From the NCBI GenBank assembly GCA_002221725.1, contig NJFT01000051.1, positions 62,001 to 126,000 of the forward strand: a stretch of DNA of 64,000 nt. The letters run 5' to 3'. This DNA is from Scedosporium boydii (taxonomy: Eukaryota; Ascomycota; Sordariomycetes; Microascales; Microascaceae). The position numbers and the translations under genes are program-made. Numbering within the stretch: position 1 is the first letter of the stretch; the number at the start of each line of letters is the position of its first letter. A model generated the notes under the pieces. That model ran no database searches, was not told where the DNA came from, and worked only from the letters and a program-made list of their open reading frames with translations. Of the stretch, positions 46,584-57,387 are shown one piece after another.

Positions 46584-49500
46584 ATTATGGCGTGGAAGTG
46601 AGCAAAGGGGGCAGAGGTTGGATGTGTGTGTATACGATGCACATTGCATATGCGTAAAGCGAACTCAGATGTATGATGTGGTTTGTTACGCATTATATTT
46701 TCCTTATTTTCGAGAATCGAACCTGTTGCTTTTCACCTGGAGGACCGCGGATGTAGTGGGCTCCTGATGTGATATCTATCTTGGATTCGCCATCTGGCAT
46801 TGAGTTGGGCGGAACGACATGGCTTACAAGTGGTGGGATGTGCCCGTCCATGATAAGGAAAGAAACATGGTACAGACTCTTGCTACCTTGACGAAGCTAT
46901 CCATAAGCTGCAGGGAGCCACGCCCAGAGAATGGGCAGATAGCAATGTTCCTGAATATCCTCTCTCCATTCTCGAGGCTATGAAGGCCATGCTGGATCGG
47001 CGGAATATGCGGCGATGCCCATCCCATCAGCATCTAAGTAGTCCTTGGTCGGTAGCGGTTCTCTGCTTAGGCTCATTTCTTGGACACCGTGTAGCAGTCT
47101 TCTCACCCCCATCGGCCCTTACAATGAGATACTGATGTTATCGGGAATTATCTTGATGATACTAAGGCTTGCACGGCGTCCAAGGCGTTCTCTAGAACGC
47201 CCGAAACGTCAACTAACTTCAATTCGGTTCAGGAGACGAGCTATCTGGCAAAGAGGCGACTCTACTAATTGTGTATTCGGTGAGATGTGGACAGAGGGGC
47301 TAGATTGTGAGTGAAGGCGATACCTCGAAGCAAGTGCTGTCGGCAATAGGGACTGCTGCCAGCACTCCAATATGTTATCTACCAACGACATCATTCCATG
47401 AACTCTCTACTCCGCGAGATACGGAATCTCTTCTAGCTGGGGGACGGCTCGACTCAATAGGTAGACTGGTAGCTTCTTTGCCCTGAACTCGTCCAACTCG
47501 GGCTTTGCAAGGTACATCAAATGGCGAAAGAGCACGGTCTCACGGCTTTTCTCGTCCAAACAGCTCCTTCGATGGACCACCGCACCTCTCTTTCCACAAG
47601 GTAATCGCCGAGAACCACCCCATCGTGTTAGCTCCGTGAATTGGCTTCTCGTTACGCCGATATGCACCTCCGCCTCCATGACTGGTAGAAGGGGAAACCG
47701 GCAATCCTGCATGAGTGCTGCTGGTTACATATCAATGCCTTTGGCCACACCACGCCCCATTCCGTGAAATGGGCAGCTGTAGAGTAGCTGTCGCCAATCT
47801 TGGAGGATCCGCTCCTGGGCTTGGAAAGTGGCGAGTTACTCCTCATTCCAATACCCTTTTTTTAAGGTTTTAAGCTTCTTACATGAAGAGATCGACGGAG
47901 GTCTTCAATTTTCTTCTGTGCGACGTGACGCCGGTGAGCTACAGAGGGCCTTTCCAGGAATGGAGATGATCCTCGCCTCGCATCAAGTTGTGTTGCCGTC
48001 CGACTTTTTTATGGGGTTATTATGGATGCTCATGCCATGATGCATCAATTCGTTAATGGAGAAGCTTAAAAGTAGCTATTTGATCGACCTCTGCCTTTCA
48101 GGACTCCACCTGTGCATCATCAAAAGTCGAACCCTTGGTCTACGTACGGAGCAGAGCAGGAATCTCTCCTTTTCGTGTGCCAAACAGGAACTCGAGAACA
48201 CCAGCCTCCTCCTCATACGTGAGGAGGAGCAAGCGTTTACAAGCCCGAACAATAAGAGCTTCAGATGGCAAGATGGTGTCAATTGTCCAATGGCACGATC
48301 GCAGAACCAAATCAGCCATCACAATTTGGCTGCAGCAATGGTGGCGGCGACAGACCAATGACACCGGCAATCATGAAGTAAAAAATTGCTTTTGTGGTGT
48401 GGTTCCCCCGGAACTCGGGAGAAGAGCTCAGAGCGAGGGAGGGGAAGCAATTTGAACGCTCAGGCAATGCAGAGCGAGGCTCTCCCCTCCTCTACGAGGT
48501 ACGAGGTACGAGTCGACGAGGGACGCTTGGAGGCATTGTTGTCCTGTCAAAGCACTTGGGGTATTACGAAGTACGAGGTAAGCTTAGCGATGGCATTCTG
48601 AGATTAATTTCCGTCTTGACGGGTGGGCGTTTAATAAAACCGTGGCTTGTAGGGCTGATGGTTAATCTGAGAGGAGAAAGCTTTGCGGCACGAAGACAGG
48701 CTTAACCCGGAAACATGTCTTGGACAATATCGTGTGAGAGGAGGATTGAAGAAGGAGGCGGCAAGGCGAGACATGAATCTGAATGATGGATCTACGAAGT
48801 AGGTCTGAGTCCCTCAGCGGATAATTACCAGTTAGCATCAAGAAGCCAACAAATGCCCAACGTGAAGCTCAAGTAGGTGCTAAAGATCTCCCTCTACACA
48901 GGCATTGCCGGCTTCGTTTAGTTTACGAAGCAAATGACGTGCCTTCCACCTCTTGAGTTATTTCTGGAAGCGAAGCAAGGAAAAATAGACTAATATTGGA
49001 AACCGGCATCTTGACCCATCTCGCTCGTATTCCATGTTCCGCCTTCTGGGCATCGGGCAGCGAAGCTGAACCTGGACCAGACACAATCCTAGCTAGTGTC
49101 CATGAACTAAGGCTAGGATCAAGCTGGAGTCACACCATCGGCAAGCCAACCAAGGCGCCAATCATAGCAGTCTTGTCCCCTTGTAATGTGAATAAGAAGA
49201 CCTGATATTGGGCACACTAATGCGAGGATGGATCAATTTTCGTTTGACGGGATCCGGAAACAAGATCGTTTTCTCACGCTTACGACGTATGCGTACGAAT
49301 GATGATGACCGCACCGTTTCCTCAGGGCCGCCGGCAGTAATACGCTCCCTGCTTGTCTAGGAGGGTGGTGTCGATGTGATGGCCTTTGCCGTTTGGTCGG
49401 AGACTTCAATTGCGAACGAACCATCCTTCGGGTCCCAAGGAGCAGGTTGAAGACTTCCCATGTTGGCATAATCTCTGCAAGCGCCGTAAATGAGTACAAA

Positions 49501-52500
49501 GTACGAAGTACCCTAGTATGAAGTACAAACCCGTCTTTCTTGGAGGATGCCTCGACAAAAGTGAGAAAAGAGTCGTGTAGAACTTGTGTAAAAGGGGGTT
49601 CCAAAAGCGTACATTATTCTCGAAATTAATTCAAGTGAACGGGGCAACTCAGCTAGGAAAATATTGTCGCACTATTTAGCTCAGGATCAAATTGCCCCCT
49701 CGATCCCGACGTTGGTGGGCTTTGCCGATTCGCCGAGCGCTGACAATGGACAGGGCAAGGGGAACAGGGGGATGGTCCACTCTTTAATGCATTAGCCATA
49801 GGGCTTCGTGAATGCTACGGAGTACGTCCAACGCAAAGTACTTTCGTGTGAAGGTACCAAGGTACATAGGTGTCCTTAAAAACGATATTGATCCTTCGAG
49901 TGAACCGTACCTAATCACGTACTTCGTAAGTCATCTGGATCACAACAGTTTGAAATGTTCTGCTCCACCACATCAACAAGCACTCTTACTTCTGGGGTAC
50001 CTGAATCCGAACATCTGGGTCTTCCTCTTCGCTTCGATAGCATCAATTGCTTCCCCCCTCAATTTCACCCCCGCCTTCGTTCGACTCCGAAGTGCCGAGA
50101 GACCACTTTATCTTCGTTTGATGCTTTTCCTATGCTGAACACAGATGTCCGTTCCACCTCTCTGCAAGAGGCGCCTGTATCAATGTCTTCCTCTCGCAAG
50201 TGAGAGGAACTGCAATTACAAATTTGCGTGGGATTTACGACTTCGTAATATAACCACTTCTTGCTTCGAGGGCAGTGTAGCATTATCACCATGTCTGCGT
50301 GGCTGGATCCTCCAGACCACAATTTCGCGTTGGCTGGGCGTATCGCGCCATCGGTACAATCGACGGTTGACCTGACCGTTTTGGGAGACCTTCGCGACGA
50401 GGTTGGACTGGGAAAAGAGTGGAAGGGAGAAGTGCTGACTGCGTATACTTGTATTTCGTACGCTACGAAGTACAGAGTAAGAACCGACATGGGTCAGTCC
50501 CCACTCTTTTCGTCCAAACTCACAATCAGTGTCAAAGTCCTCAACCGGGTTGACCCCTGACGGATGCACAAAGTATTTACTTTATGCACTGAGCCTCAGA
50601 GGTAATGACAGTCGAAGCGACTTTGACCGCTCTGTGACGTGACCAGACCCGCAGCTAAAATCTCGAGTTTCTTGGCTCAGGCAACCTGCAAGCCGTCTCG
50701 TATCCTTCTCCTCCGCCAGAGATTCCAACCCATTTTCTTCTCTTCCCCACAGCACCGTCGAGTCGGAGTGAGACGGATAAGAAGAATAAGGAAATATTTA
50801 TGAGTTGGCAGGCATCGAAGAGTGCTGTACGAAGTGGTAGTTCATACGACCGTGATGCTTGTTGCATGTATGCCGTAAAGTTGGCGAGTGAAACATGAGA
50901 GACGAGAAAAAAGAGAGGTTAAGAACCTTCACGATGGCCTCAACCCTCCGTTCTGGGTCGTGGGAAGCGTGCCATTGCAGGGTTGTCGCATTCATGGTTC
51001 TGCTCATGGGTACGAGCGTCCACTCAAAGTACCTCACCGTTGTCGCCGCGCACAAAGAATACTTCAAGGCTAATTTACGCGACGACTTTGGACGGTGGTA
51101 CAAGTCGGTAGGAAGGTGTCAAAACTCTGTGGCACCGTTCCCACTGCCCTGCCCAGGAAAACACTTTCCGCTCCTCCGCAAATAAGCTCCCAAATCTCTT
51201 CTTCTCCCTGTCACCAGAAGGGGGGATGCCGTCAAACACGCCACGAAATTTCGGGGTATGGTATTAGGGCAGAGAGGATGCATCAATCTTCTTGCCTGTG
51301 TTCCCTTACCCCCTGGATTGGGTGGGACGCTTTTCTTCCACTTCATACGAAGTCTCCATAACAGAAGTAACTGTTTGTCGGTTCAATGTTGTGCTGGGTT
51401 ACTTGCAGTGGGTCCTCAACTTGGTAAGCCATTGGCGATGGATCTATGTTAATGTTGTTGCTCGATGAGATGGGCAGGTCTTATTTGGTGGTTGGCTCCA
51501 ATCAATCTCTTCATCTCCTTTACTAACAATGTGTGGACTCGAGTGTGGAGGAGGAAAAATTCCGCCCAGGGCAGTGTCTCACAGCACACAGGGTTCAGGT
51601 ACCAGATTCACCACGTGCTGTCAAGCGTCCGTCCCCAAAAAGCAACAGAAACCCACACAATCTTTAGTTTTCTTCATTCCCTCTCCGAGACAAGATTCGG
51701 TCGCCCCAGGTCTTAAAATACTCGCACCGTAATACTTCATAATAAACTTCGCTTGAGTGGTGTCAGCGAGACGACTTCGTACTTCGCGAAATAAGAATAG
51801 AAGGCATCGCTAGCCTAGCTCAACCCACCTCTGTCTGGAGTCCACGTTGCGAACCAGCCAGCATCGACGCATTGAAGCGATACGAAATCAGCGATTTCCT
51901 AATTGGATGGCTTGGCAGCCCTCCCTGCCTAAATATTAAATATTGACAGGGACCTGTGAGGAAATGGCCAGGTCAAAGAGGACGGCGAGAAAGGAGGGCG
52001 AGAAAGGAGGGGGGAGAACCAGAACCAGACGGAACAACTGCGCCAGGAACAGATCCCCTGGTGGCTGCTTGACGGTACCATTAATGCCCTATTTGGTGAA
52101 GGTACCGAGAGGGTACAAGGTCAAGTCACTTCATCATGGGTGATTGTCAGGCACCCGAGGCATGCATCCCGACCACAACGGTAATGTTCATTTGTACCTG
52201 ACGAGTAGAGCTGGTGTGACTTGGTGTCTGTGGAGCCGCGTCCCCCGCAGGTAGACTTCATGCTGTGGATGTAAACGACATGAAGGATGGTACCCTCAAG
52301 GTACAAACGAACCATAGCCTGCTACCCTGGTTTTTTTCTTTCCCCCCCTTTTTTAGCAAGGCGCCACCAGATTAGCAAGGATATCACCCTCTTGACACCA
52401 TGCAGATGTTCCGACGAGCCCAGCCGTTTTCTCGCATCGCCCTCTCATTAAACGTACTTGTACCTCACTGGTCAAGGAAGCCACTCTTATCATGCCCACT

Positions 52501-53118
52501 TATTCTTCCTTAGCGTCCCCTAGTGTCGTACAGGGCATTTCCTTTTGTCTTGGTAGTACCATGGAGCTGTAAATGTGGTGGAGAGGTACTTGGACACTCG
52601 GACGGGGACATCAACAGCCAATGCAGGCCCAGGACCACATCCCACTGGCTCTGGGCCTTGTTCCCCCGGCGCGATGTGAGCTTTGGGTCTCGTATTGCGC
52701 CTTTGCCTGGCGCCCTCGGAAGGCGGAAGTGGACGATGGGGCCAAAGGGGGGATGCATGGATGGAGAGCCCGTTGCCTCCTGGTTCGCACGTTCAGCCCA
52801 GTTGGGAACGGGGCATGGGGTAGAGTGTGCGGGAGTATAATACCACTCCTACGCCAGTTCTCAACCCATCCTCGTCTTTCTTTTGGTCTCCTTTCTTCTC
52901 TCACTCCAACTCTGATAATCCCATCCCGGAGCCGAACGGTCCCATCTTGTGTGATCGTGCAAACATCTTGTTTGCGTCCTTTCGTTGAAAGCAACCTCTG
53001 GATACCTAATTCGACCTTTCCAGTGCACTTGCACGTCCGATTCCGATCGTTTAGTTAATACCAGAGCTATAATTAATAATTGTCTAAAAAAAAAAGAAGA
53101 AAATACACCAGCTTCGAG
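46584..53118. other. 6.5-kb spacer, annexin / chitinase-like gene
   Basis: No intact gene is supported. The segment 46.8-48.4 kb on the minus strand may be a decayed gene (listed separately). TACGAAGTAC or TACGAGGTAC variants are densest here: 48493-48512, 48564-48580, 49493-49526, 49816-49826, 49918-49929, 50463-50472 and 51772-51786. A GGCGAGAAAGGAG direct repeat lies near 51982-52012. The last 600 bases, with C/T-rich sequence around 52860-52920, probably hold the promoter and leader of the chitinase-like gene. Confidence 0.45.
46824..48361 (-). pseudogene. Possible decayed protein-coding gene
   Basis: On the minus strand several protein-like stretches are broken by stops. The best is 47407 to about 47830, where one frame reads FQAQERILQDWRQLLYSCPF, HGMGRGVAKGIDM, then TAA, then PAALMQDCRFPLLPVMEAEV and on to FRAKKLPVYLLSRAVPQLEE before a stop. 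Upstream, 48140-48361 gives CHWTIDTILPSEALIVRACK and RLLLLTYEEEAGVLEFLFGT. Downstream, 46824-47033 gives HGLHSLENGERIFRNIAICP. Composition is more protein-like than neighbouring frames, but I recognise no family. It may be a degenerate gene, or an intron-containing one whose exons I cannot join. Confidence 0.3.
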
Positions 53119-55618
53119 ATGCGGTCCACCGATATTGCTGCGGCTCTCGCAGCCCTGGGGCCCGTTGCCGCCACCAACGCGCCCGCGATCAACCTCAACT
53201 GGGGACAGAACGAGAACGCCCGAAGGCTCGCCAACATCTGCGATAGTGATGCCCGTCCCGACATCATCACCCTCGCCGGCGCCTGCGTTGATCCCACTGC
53301 CAGGCCCTCGATCGACTGCCGTGAGGTCCTAGCCGATGCCGCGAAGTGCCAGGCCAAGGGCACTAAGATCCTCGTCAAGATCACTCCCGGCACTGAGGGA
53401 TTGGTTAACACCTTCGTCAAGACGTTCCCTACCGTCGACGGTTTTGACCTGACTATCGACAGGACTCTCGGTAAGGCAGAGCAAACACATAGGGGAGAAT
53501 GGAAAGAAAAGACGTGGGAGTTCTTTTTACTGACACACCTTTGCAGAGAACCAGGAGGTCGTTGCCAACGCGGCCGCGAGGTTCCGTGCTGCCGCCAGCA
53601 AGCCTATCTTCCTTGCTGCCTCTCCCGAGTGTGCCGCCTCGTACGAGCATGTCACCAAGTCTGAGGCTCTGGACTCGGGTATCTTCGATGCCATCTTCCT
53701 CGAGTTCAACGGCGATGCTTCGTGCCCCACCATCTCCGGTGCCAACACCTGGGATGTCGTCAACTACCAGGTCTGGGAGGACTACCTCTCCAGCGCCGAG
53801 TACAAGAACAAGGACACCAAGCTCTTCCTTGGTCTTAGCGGTGCCGAGGCCGGTGCCCACAAGCTCATCGAGGAGATCTTGAACGACAAGGACTTCACCC
53901 ACTTCGGTGGCGTTTCCATGTGGGAGACCGACTCGGCCGACCTCGACTCCAGCCGATACAACTCCGGCGTCCGTGAGGAGCTCAAGAAGCGAACCATCCG
54001 CAAGGTTGTCCGCTCCCCCGAGCCCGTAGATGCCCAGCGCCCTCCTGCGTACATCTTCCGACGTGACGCCCCTGTCGCTTACGTCCCCGTCGTCGCCCGC
54101 CACCTCCTTGCCCGTGCCGAAGAGGCCTGCGAGGGCGGTGTCTCGTCCACTGTCAGCTCGACTGCTTCTAGCACCTCGGCTTCCTCCACCGAGAGCAGCA
54201 CTGTTGCTTCTACCACCGACAGCAGCACCACTGCCTCTTCGACCGAGTCTAGCACTGTCTCGTCCACTGAGAGCAGCACGGAGTCTACTTCGGCCTCGGC
54301 TACTGACAGCAGCACCTCTGCTTCGGAGACCGCCTCGTCTACCGAGTCTACCTCGGCCTCCGCCACCGAGAGCAGCACCGAATCCAGCTCTGCCTCTGCC
54401 ACCGAGAGCAGCACTGAGTCGACCTCGGCCTCCGCTACCGACTCTGCCTCTGCTACGGAGAGTAGCACTGAGTCTTCTGCCACTGAGTCTAGCACCGAGT
54501 CTCCTTCTGCTTCCGCTACCGAGAGTAGCACTGACTCCGCCTCTGCCTCCGCTACTGAATCCAGCACTGAGGGCCCCTCCGCTTCCGCCACTGAGAGCAG
54601 CACCGAGTCCCCCACTGGCGAGAGCTCCACCGACTCTTCTGGTCCTACCGGCGGCAACACGTCTGAGACTTCTGGACCCACTGACAGCAGCACCTCTGGC
54701 CCCGAGCCCACCGGCAGCGACTCGGCCAGCTCTTCCGTTCCTACCGGCGACTGCACCTCCGACTCGTCCGGTCCCACCGGCGGTGAAACTTCTGGAACTG
54801 CTGGTCCTACTGGTGGTGAGACCTCCGGCACCACCGAGCCTACCCCCAGCGGCTCCGCTAGCGACTCTGCCAGCACCGCTGGTCCCACTGGCGAGAGCAG
54901 CTCAGAAACCTCGGGTCCTACTGGTGGCGAGACTTCGGGCTCTTCCGGCCCTACTGGCTCTGCCTCCTGCACTGATGGTCCCGAGCCCACCGGTAGCGGA
55001 TCGGCCTCTGACAGTGCTACTATCACCACCACCGCTCCTCCCAAGTACACCACCAGCACCGTGTACCAGACCAAGACCTATACCATCACTTCTTGCCCTC
55101 CCAACAAGGGTCCCTGCCACGAGGGTGAGGTAACCACCGTCACCATTCCCTGGTACACCACTGTCTGCCCCGAGGGTGAGCAGCCCACTGGTCCTCCCGC
55201 CCATCCTACCGGCCACCCTGAGCACCCTGGCCACGGCGGAAACCCCGGCCACCCTGGTAACCCCGAACAGCCTGAGCAGCCCAGTAACCCTGGCCAGCCC
55301 GGAAACCCTGAGCACCCCGGTCACGGTGGAAAGCCTGGTCAGCCTGGAAACCCCGAGCACCCCGGCCAGCCCGGTAACCCTGAGCACCCTGGCCACGGCG
55401 GAAAGCCTGGACAGCCTGGCAACCCTGAGCAGCCCGGCAATCCCGGCAGCCCCGGCACCACTCTGTCCTTCACCCGTGGACCTCAGCCCACTGGTTCCGG
55501 ACCCAGCCCCACGGGCACTGAGGGCAGCAGCCCCATCTTCCCCCCTGTAACGGCGGGTGCTGCGAGCACTGGCTTCAGCCTCCTCGCCGTCGCGGCTGCT
55601 GCTTTCTTCGCTCTTTAG
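53119..55618 (+). CDS. GPI-anchored class III chitinase-like (GH18) wall protein, catalytic Glu replaced
   Basis: Exons are 53119-53470 and 53547-55618; the GTAAGG..TTGCAG intron is in phase 1, giving 807 residues. A signal peptide (MRSTDIAAALAALGPVAATN) precedes a GH18 class III-like domain to about residue 255: NLNWGQNENARRLANICDS, then VDGFDLTIDRTLENQEV, LAASPECAASYEH, and FLEFNGDASCPT. In active GH18 enzymes the motif is DGxDxDxE; here residues 107-114 read DGFDLTID, so the catalytic Glu is Asp and the middle Asp is Thr. A Ser/Thr-rich stalk (about 330-615, heavily O-glycosylated if expressed) follows. Next is the wall-protein module TSTVYQTKTYTITSCP and TTVTIPWYTTVCPEG, then Pro/Gly/His-rich PGNPEHPGH repeats, and a hydrophobic C-terminus (GAASTGFSLLAVAAAAFFAL) typical of GPI anchoring. 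It probably acts as a wall protein or chitin-binding lectin rather than an enzyme. Confidence 0.9.
54139..55020 (+). repeat. Ser/Thr-rich low-complexity coding tract
   Basis: Repeated units such as ASATESSTES and later GPTGGETSG encode the stalk of the wall protein. The skewed composition also opens long frames in the other five frames, which are shadows. Confidence 0.85.
55206..55458 (+). repeat. Pro/Gly/His-rich in-frame tandem repeat (PGNPEHPGH)
   Basis: About eight imperfect nine-residue-like units alternating PGNPEHPGH, GGKPGQ and PGNPEQ lie between the stalk module and the GPI tail. Confidence 0.85.
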
Positions 55619-57387
55619 ATTCATCCAGGGCAGTTAGATCAAATGGGTATAATTGGGTGTGGAGTTTTTTGAATGATGGATATACATGGGATCGTCTCTT
55701 TTCTTGTTTCTCTCACTTGTTTTAATCATGAGGTCCTAGTTGTTTCACCTGATGCCCCCCGCCAAACGACGGGTGAAGCGATTCCCCGTCCTCACACCTG
55801 GAAACATTTTTCTCGATTTTCTCCCCCAAATCTATTTATTCTCTTTGTTTGCAAGTCAAGTGAAAATTACATGTAAACATCAGGTTGACCATTAGTAATC
55901 TGGCATGGAAAGAACAAAACAATGAGCGTTTATTTACTTCGTCCGCCTCTCTACTTACGCTTCATTTCTTGATGAATCTGTACATAAACCTTGAATATCA
56001 GGAGTTGTGATGTTTATCGAGACGAACCAGTATTCATTCCGTCAATGATCGGGGCCCGATCAGCTAAAGCAGGCATTTTCGGTGTGTTGTGGCTACTTGG
56101 CCGCGTGTCTGAGGAGATACACATGAAGTCATGAGTGGTAAGTCGTACCAAGTCGCACAGCTAGGGGAGATCAAGGTTTCTATCATTCAACTCTGAGTCC
56201 AGCGGACAGAGAAGATCCAGGGGCTGTGCTCGATGAAATGACGTTATCTGCTGGAGATGCAACACTGATGGACGATCAAGAAGTGTCACGTGATTCTTTA
56301 GAGTCCGTGCTCACGGTCTCCAGGTCCCAAGGCTTGGTTTCGTCCCTCAACTGCCAGCATCTGCTGAGATCCACGTCGTATGGGCTATCGACGTATCAAG
56401 TGTACAATCATCTTGTATTCTGGGATCGCGCCAAGTCCATGTCGTACTATGTATTATGTATTCTCTTGATCAAGACCAGTGAGGCAAGATGAAGCCTGGA
56501 GCTCTTGCTCCTTCTGTACACCACCTTTTCTTCTGCATGCTGCATATCTTCCTTCCTCGTGTTGGACGGATCAAAAAATTTTAAACCTCTTCTCCTCTTC
56601 ATCGTCGAGTCTCGGGATTCTTGGCGCTGTCCGGAGCCCTGTGCGAGCTACTTTTCTGACTAGGTCCTGATTCCTCATTCACTGATGCCTTTCCCCTATT
56701 TGACTTATTTGACTATCAACGCCTGGCCATCTCCAAGAACGGCCGCATTCCTCATTCCGCCCACCACGTTTGCCTCCTCTCCATTGCTCAACGACGCAGA
56801 ACTAGCTTGGTGAACCCTTCATCCTGCGCCAGGGGTCGAGTCGGTGTGGCCTGCCCCCACCGTTGATTGATTGCATTGGTTCCATGCAACATATTCTCGC
56901 ATTATTGTACCGCAGAGCTGCACGTATCAGTTGAACTAAGAAACAATGTCGGATGTTGACGAACAGTTAGTGGTCCAACCCCTCGTCCAGACCCGTTCAA
57001 ACCCCCTCTTCGCTTCCATATTCCCTCCAGTTTCTCGTCTATCCTAGCATTTCGGCGCTAGAGGTCAATGCAACTCACCCGGCTACCGTCCATGCTTTTC
57101 TATTATTTTGGCAAATTCGTTCTCTATCTTCTGTCTTGCTGTCGTCGCTCTTCACACATGTTCACTCTTGGCCTTTTAGTGGCCTAGTCTCTCCAAGTTG
57201 GCTGACAGCTGGCATCATTGCTTTCCCTTCATGCAGTAACCATAAATACCTTAAATCCGCCACCGCCATCACCCTGCTTCGTGGAAAGCATCGGGATTAC
57301 AGCGAACCTGACGATACCAGCTCCAGCCCACCAGCTGGAACTTCTTCCGCCGCCGATCCTACGCTGGCCTCGAAAGCACATCCCAAC
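55619..57387. other. Spacer upstream of the oxysterol-binding protein gene
   Basis: It holds the 3' UTR of the chitinase-like gene and the promoter/leader of the OSBP gene. An ATG at 56946 starts a short frame that could be either an upstream ORF of 33 codons or a small first exon of the OSBP gene. No other gene is supported. Confidence 0.5.

Noticed and set aside
54030..55133. Long alternative frames in both directions over the wall-protein gene (367 codons on +, 331 codons on -, plus 240 codons on - at 54902-55624)
   Set aside because: They arise from the Ser/Thr and Pro/Gly low-complexity repeats of the real gene, are themselves low complexity and have no independent start context.
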